Positions 6,025-9,453 of a stretch of 9,453 nt of DNA are shown piece after piece (positions within the stretch are counted from its first letter, which is position 1; each line of letters opens with the position of its first letter). The stretch is from an uncultured Pelagibacteraceae bacterium. Lineage in GTDB: Bacteria; Pseudomonadota; Alphaproteobacteria; Pelagibacterales; Pelagibacteraceae. Both the position numbers and the translations under genes were made by a program. Where the stretch lies: contig CAJXDV010000032.1 of assembly GCA_913052435.1 (NCBI GenBank), positions 1 to 9,453 on the forward strand. Direction: 5' to 3'. The notes under the pieces are model-generated. The model was given only the letters and a program-made list of their open reading frames with translations. It was not told the origin of the DNA and made no database searches.

Positions 6025-7128
6025 ATGATAGAAGAAAACCTTCTCATGAAAAATTCTTCAATTCCTTTTAATTCTTCAAACATCAAAGAATTGTTTTCTA
6101 AAAATTTCTTTTTAGTAATTCTTATTTCTATTCCAAGTGCGATAATTGCTGATTATTTCAATATACCTTTGGCTTGGATGCTTGGACCAATGATTGCTAC
6201 TTCAATAGCTGCATTATCAGGTTTGAAAATTGTAATGCCTAGATTGGCTCTTAGTTCAATTTTAATAATTCTGGGTCTACACATTGGAAATTACATAGAT
6301 CAAAATTTGTTATCTCAAATGAAGGATTGGATTTGGACTTCAATAATCATGTTTTTTTATATTTTGTTTAGTATAATAATTGTTTCAAAGTATTTACAAA
6401 AATTTTCAAGCTACAAGCAAAAAACATCTATTTTTTCAGGTGCTCCGGGAGGGCTTGGTCCTTTATTAATACTAGCTGAATATGAAAAGTCAGACTTATC
6501 CCAAGTTGCAACTGCTCATTTGATAAGGTTAATAATTATAATAACTTTATTTCCTTTTTTGGTGGTTAATTTTTCTTCAGTTGATGTAATGGAAATAGAA
6601 AAATTTAATTACATAGATCAAAATCATTTTAATTTATTAATTCTACTATTTGTTTCGATAATTTTAATTTTAATTTTTGATAAAATTAAAGTTCCTGCTC
6701 CTCTACTAGCGGGAACTTTGGTTGCTAGTGGAATATTGCAAATAAATGACATAGCTTCTTATAAACTTCCTGAAATTAGTATTAATATTTGTTTATTGGT
6801 ACTAGGAGCATCTATAGGATGTCGTTTTGCAAACAAAACGGTAAATGAAGTAATAAAAAATACAGCTCATAGTTTTGTTGCAACAGGATTATTGGTTTTT
6901 CTAGGTATAATCGCTGCAGTAATAGCAGGATATTTTGTGGATAATAATTTTTTAACTTTACTACTTTCTTATTGTCCAGGAGGTATTTATGAAGTAGCTG
7001 TTATAGCGATTGCTTTCGACTTAGATCCAAATTTCGTATCTTTTCATCACATTATAAGATTATTAATCATATTATTTATGGTACCTGTAATTTTAAAATT
7101 TATAGACAAATCTAATTTAAAGAATTAG
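6025..7128 (+). CDS. AbrB-type (PF05145) integral membrane protein with internal duplication
   Basis: A 367-residue polytopic membrane protein of the family often mislabelled AbrB transcriptional regulator or ammonia monooxygenase; there is no DNA-binding domain. It consists of two homologous halves. IPLAWMLGPMIA (47-58) with ILGLHIGNYI (82-91) corresponds to VPAPLLAGTLVA (223-234) with VLGASIGCRF (259-268). SGAPGGLGPLLI (138-149) with HLIRL (165-169) corresponds to SYCPGGIYEVAV (315-326) with HIIRL (342-346). The offset of about 177 residues is constant, so the duplication is real. The PGG loops and H-x-I-R motifs are likely core elements of a transport path. Function in this family is largely unproven. 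Divergent placement against tctCBA suggests a related organic substrate, taken up or exported. ATG 6025 is the first start; ATG 6046 (M8), with a weak AGAAGA 10 bases upstream, is an alternative. Confidence 0.87.
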   Translation: MIEENLLMKNSSIPFNSSNIKELFSKNFFLVILISIPSAIIADYFNIPLAWMLGPMIATSIAALSGLKIVMPRLALSSILIILGLHIGNYIDQNLLSQMKDWIWTSIIMFFYILFSIIIVSKYLQKFSSYKQKTSIFSGAPGGLGPLLILAEYEKSDLSQVATAHLIRLIIIITLFPFLVVNFSSVDVMEIEKFNYIDQNHFNLLILLFVSIILILIFDKIKVPAPLLAGTLVASGILQINDIASYKLPEISINICLLVLGASIGCRFANKTVNEVIKNTAHSFVATGLLVFLGIIAAVIAGYFVDNNFLTLLLSYCPGGIYEVAVIAIAFDLDPNFVSFHHIIRLLIILFMVPVILKFIDKSNLKN

Positions 7129-8053
7129 AAATTTTTTCCATAACTTTTTCTGAAGAAAGTTTTGTTAAATCAGAAACTTCTATTGCTTTAAAATTTTTTC
7201 TTTCAATACTTACTTTATAAGCTGATGTATGAGAACCGAACAAAACTAAACCTTTTGAATTTAAATGAGCAGCGATATGTGCGGGTCCTGTATCGTTAGC
7301 CACAACAAATGAGCTATCTTTAATTATTGCTGATAATTGAGAAATATCTAAAACTTTTCCATTATCTAAAACACATAAAGCATTAATTTTCTCTGCATCT
7401 TTTATTTCATTTGGTCCAGGAGCAACAATTATTTTGTATTGATCTTGGTATTTTTCTTTAATTTTTGTAATCAGTTCATTGTAGTAAGGCCATTTCTTTG
7501 AAATTAAGTGTGGTGAACAAAATGGAAATAGAAGTATATATTTATCTAACTTATATTCAGATTTAATTTTACTTATATCTGAACAACTCCATGAGAAATC
7601 AGGCGCCATTGTATGATTTGTTATTAATCCAGAAGCTCTTAATTGATGATCAAATCTATTTAGGACAGGATCCTTGTCAAATTCCTCTTTTGATTTATCT
7701 GATGGAAGAGTTGTTTCAGAAGATGACCAAATATTTAAATTTGAACTAGGAAATAAAATTCTTTTGTAAAAAGATGTTCTGCTTGAGTTTTGAAGATCGT
7801 AGACTTTTACAAAATTATATTTTTTTATATTTTTCATTAATGAGTAGAGATAGATTAGATTAAATCTAGATAAACGTTTGTCTAAAATTACTTCAGATAA
7901 GAATGGATTTTTTTTGAATAAATCAAAATATGGCTTTGTGGTTAGAAGGTATAGTTTATCATTTTTATGATTTTCAAATATATCTTGAATTGCACCACTT
8001 GCTTGAGTTATATCTCCTAAAGATCCATGTTTTATGATTAGTATATTAGACAT
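7112..8053 (-). CDS. glycosyltransferase family 9 (ADP-heptose:LPS heptosyltransferase-like)
   Basis: A 313-residue inverting GT-B glycosyltransferase related to lipopolysaccharide heptosyltransferases. The N-terminus ILIIKHGSLGDITQASGAI (4-22) is the GT9 signature, with D13 at the position of the catalytic base in WaaC. PFCSPHLISKKWP (177-189) contains the K-x-W-P donor-side motif, and VVANDTGPAHIAAHL (250-264) is the conserved D-T-G-P-x-H loop with D254. This is shorter than typical WaaC/WaaF (about 320-350), and the acceptor domain is divergent. A heptose donor should not be taken for granted, especially since SAR11-type genomes have reduced surface-sugar pathways. It probably works at the cytoplasmic face of the inner membrane. 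Its 3' end overlaps the AbrB-type gene by 17 bases on the opposite strand. The start at 8053 has no Shine-Dalgarno sequence. Confidence 0.9.
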   Translation of the reverse strand: MSNILIIKHGSLGDITQASGAIQDIFENHKNDKLYLLTTKPYFDLFKKNPFLSEVILDKRLSRFNLIYLYSLMKNIKKYNFVKVYDLQNSSRTSFYKRILFPSSNLNIWSSSETTLPSDKSKEEFDKDPVLNRFDHQLRASGLITNHTMAPDFSWSCSDISKIKSEYKLDKYILLFPFCSPHLISKKWPYYNELITKIKEKYQDQYKIIVAPGPNEIKDAEKINALCVLDNGKVLDISQLSAIIKDSSFVVANDTGPAHIAAHLNSKGLVLFGSHTSAYKVSIERKNFKAIEVSDLTKLSSEKVMEKISNSLN

Positions 8054-8085
8054 ATTTATAACAATTTAACATACTATAAAACTTT
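8054..8085. promoter_or_regulatory. 32-bp divergent promoter space between GT9 and DUF6165 genes
   Basis: The spacer contains ACTATAAA at 8073-8080. Read rightwards it offers TATAAA (8075-8080) five bases before ATG 8086. Read leftwards it offers TATAGT (complement of 8073-8078) 19 bases before ATG 8053. Each matches TATAAT at five of six positions, and they overlap on opposite strands. No Shine-Dalgarno sequence is present for either gene. The rightward message would be essentially leaderless. Promoter activity is inferred from these boxes alone. Confidence 0.4.
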
Positions 8086-8475
8086 ATGAATAAAATTCTA
8101 GTTGAAGTATCTATTGGCGAACTTTTGGACAAAATTTCTATATTAGAAATTAAGAAAGAAAAAATAATAGATGCTGAAAAACTAAAATTTATTAATAATG
8201 AATATAACATTCTAAAAGAACAGCTTGATAACAATATAAAAACTGATGAAAAATTAAATAAACTTTTTAAATCGCTAAAAGAAATAAATGCAAAACTTTG
8301 GGTTATAGAGGATGATAAAAGAATGTGCGAAAAAAATTCAGATTTTGGTGAAAAATTCACAAAACTTTCTAGAGATGTACATTTTTTCAATGATGATAGG
8401 GCTAAAATTAAATTGGAAATCAATAATTACACTGGATCTAAAATTAAAGAAATCAAGGAATATACTAATTACTAA
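8086..8475 (+). CDS. DUF6165 family small helical protein
   Basis: A 129-residue soluble protein without signal peptide or membrane segment. I recognise the pattern as DUF6165 from the N-terminal VEVSIGELLDKISILEIK (6-23), the central LWVIEDDKR (71-79) and the NDDRAKIKLEIN stretch (102-113). The function of the family is unknown. The sequence is strongly charged and mostly helical, with probable coiled-coil stretches at about 14-70 and 90-118, which suggests a structural, scaffold or partner-binding role rather than an enzyme. It is divergent from the GT9 glycosyltransferase across 32 bases, so a link to surface-sugar assembly is possible. Its stop overlaps the convergent nitrilase gene by 4 bases. 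The gene is real by its conserved pattern and fit between neighbours. An antisense frame over the same DNA is phenylalanine- and serine-rich and looks non-coding. Confidence 0.82.
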   Translation: MNKILVEVSIGELLDKISILEIKKEKIIDAEKLKFINNEYNILKEQLDNNIKTDEKLNKLFKSLKEINAKLWVIEDDKRMCEKNSDFGEKFTKLSRDVHFFNDDRAKIKLEINNYTGSKIKEIKEYTNY

Positions 8476-9257
8476 TCCAAACTTGGAATTATCTTTCTAA
8501 GTTTCATTGATTGACTGGGCTGGATATTTGCACAAATAATTCCAATTCCTGATTTTTTTAATTTTAAAATTTCACCATCTGGTGAAATTATTGCTGAATG
8601 ACCAAATGTTTCTCTTTTTTTAGTATTTTTTCCAGTTTGATTAGGTGCAAAAATATAGCAAAAATTTTCTATTGCTCTAGCTCTCAATAATTCAATCCAA
8701 TGTTTTTGTCCTGTAATTTTAGTAAATGCAGAAGGCACACTAATAAAATGTAATTTTTTCTTAGATAATTTTCTATATATTTCAGGAAATCTAAGATCAA
8801 AACAAATCGTAAGTCCTAACCGTCCCCAAGGAAGATTTGTTGTTACAAGTTTTTTACCAGGTTTGAAAGTTTTACTTTCTTTATGTTGTTCCTTGTTGGG
8901 TAAATTAACATCAAACATTTTAATTTTATCATAATAAGTAACTATATTTCCTTTTGGACCAACCATAATTGATCTATTTCTGTATTTATTTTTATCTTTA
9001 ACTGCAATAGATCCTATCAATATCCATTTTTTATTTTTTTTTGATATTTTTTTGATTTCTTTAACTAGTGGGTCTTTGTTCATTGGGTAAGAATTTTTAT
9101 AAAGTATTTTTTTATTGCTTGTAATAATTGATGTAGTTTCTGGAGTAATTATTAAGTCAGCTTTTTTCTTTATAGCCTGATTAATATAAAAAATAACCTG
9201 CCTAAAATTTTTATTATAATTTTCTCCACAAGATAACTGGATACAAGCAACTTTCAT
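8472..9257 (-). CDS. carbon-nitrogen hydrolase, nitrilase superfamily (Nit1 / deaminated-glutathione amidase-like)
   Basis: A 261-residue cytoplasmic amidohydrolase with the complete catalytic triad: E40 in IITPETTS, K111 in YYDKIKMFDV, and nucleophile C152 in LTICFDLRFPE. The following PSAFTKITGQKHWIELLRA (175-193), the ARAIEN box (193-198) and FGHSAIISPDGEI (218-230) match the Nit branch whose studied members hydrolyse deaminated glutathione, a metabolite repair reaction. A related omega-amidase or other short-chain amidase role cannot be excluded. The length is close to the usual 265-285. The start is ATG 9257, two bases after the stop of the upstream ABC permease and without its own Shine-Dalgarno sequence, so it is probably translated by coupling. 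The 3' end overlaps the DUF6165 gene by 4 bases tail to tail. Confidence 0.9.
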   Translation of the reverse strand: MKVACIQLSCGENYNKNFRQVIFYINQAIKKKADLIITPETTSIITSNKKILYKNSYPMNKDPLVKEIKKISKKNKKWILIGSIAVKDKNKYRNRSIMVGPKGNIVTYYDKIKMFDVNLPNKEQHKESKTFKPGKKLVTTNLPWGRLGLTICFDLRFPEIYRKLSKKKLHFISVPSAFTKITGQKHWIELLRARAIENFCYIFAPNQTGKNTKKRETFGHSAIISPDGEILKLKKSGIGIICANIQPSQSMKLRKIIPSLD

Positions 9258-9259
9258 TA

Positions 9260-9453
9260 TTAGTAACTATATTTTTTCTCCAAATACTTTATAAAATTGT
9301 GAATTATAAAGGTCATTATTAAATATATACTTCCAGCAACAATAAAAACTTCCACAGGTCTAAAAGTAGTTGATATAATATGTTTTGCTACCCCGGTGAG
9401 ATCAAGCAAAGTAACAGTGCTAGCTAAAGAAGTTCCTTTTAACATTAATATCA
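9260..9453 (-). CDS. polar amino acid ABC transporter permease, HisM-like (C-terminal part, cut by window edge)
   Basis: The C-terminal 64 or so residues of an inner-membrane permease of the histidine/arginine/octopine ABC importer type. The reading frame stays open to the window edge, with I and L codons before the internal Met at 9445, so that Met is not the true start. KGTSLASTVTLLDLTG followed by ISTTFRPVEVFIVAG is the pattern of the last cytoplasmic loop and final membrane helix of HisM/OccM/NocM-like proteins. The S/T-x-T-L-x-D-L-T-G segment is part of that group's conserved C-terminal region. A last hydrophobic segment (about 34 to 52 of the visible part) ends in the basic tail EKKYSY. 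The partner permease, binding protein and ATPase should lie beyond the right edge. The nitrilase gene follows by two bases in the same direction and is probably the distal gene of this operon. Confidence 0.85.
   Translation of the reverse strand, partial: ILMLKGTSLASTVTLLDLTGVAKHIISTTFRPVEVFIVAGSIYLIMTFIIHNFIKYLEKKYSY

Noticed and set aside
6025..7128. Transcription regulator AbrB, as the family name suggests
   Set aside because: The sequence is hydrophobic throughout with two homologous membrane halves and no swapped-hairpin DNA-binding domain.
7112..8053. Assignment as waaC or waaF
   Set aside because: The GT9 core motifs are present, but the acceptor domain is divergent and no heptose synthesis gene is nearby. 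A specific symbol would over-claim.
8046..8423. Open frame antisense to the DUF6165 gene
   Set aside because: The product is a low-complexity Phe/Ser/Leu sequence without family features. The sense frame has the conserved DUF6165 pattern and fits between its neighbours.

Overview
The window is a compact, very AT-rich stretch of bacterial chromosome. It holds twelve protein genes, one cut by the right edge, separated by gaps of 2 to 201 bases. No rRNA, tRNA, insertion sequence, phage gene or CRISPR array is visible. The AT-rich codon use, the near absence of spacers, and the mix of importers with a periplasmic binding protein suggest a streamlined marine alphaproteobacterium, most likely SAR11/Pelagibacterales. 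That assignment is an inference from style and gene content; there is no marker gene here to prove it.

Left part (51-2842): an FMN-dependent flavoprotein of the pyridoxamine-phosphate-oxidase fold faces a gamma-class carbonic anhydrase homologue tail to tail. The carbonic anhydrase gene is divergent, across only 20 bases, from a two-gene unit made of a thioredoxin-fold redoxin with a CNHC motif and a family 4-type glycosyltransferase.

Centre (2853-7128): a complete tripartite tricarboxylate transporter reads leftwards in the order tctC (periplasmic binding protein), tctB (small membrane subunit), tctA (large membrane subunit). A 201-base control region separates it from a divergent AbrB-type, internally duplicated membrane protein. 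That region holds two touching perfect palindromes and four T-tracts spaced by one helical turn, so it is the best candidate for a regulated promoter in the window. The tct genes are also the only ones here with clear Shine-Dalgarno sequences at usable distance. A hairpin at the tctC stop codon could set a high binding-protein to permease ratio. No TctDE-type sensor/regulator pair is present.

Right part (7112-9453): a family 9 (heptosyltransferase-like) glycosyltransferase overlaps the AbrB-type gene tail to tail by 17 bases. It is divergent from a small helical protein that I recognise as DUF6165. A nitrilase-superfamily amidohydrolase, closest in motif pattern to deaminated-glutathione amidase, follows two bases after the C-terminal end of a HisM-like polar amino acid ABC permease.

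The overall theme is uptake of small organic acids and amino acids combined with cell-surface glycan assembly. The least explained items are the tct/AbrB divergent module with its control region, and the GT9/DUF6165 pair.
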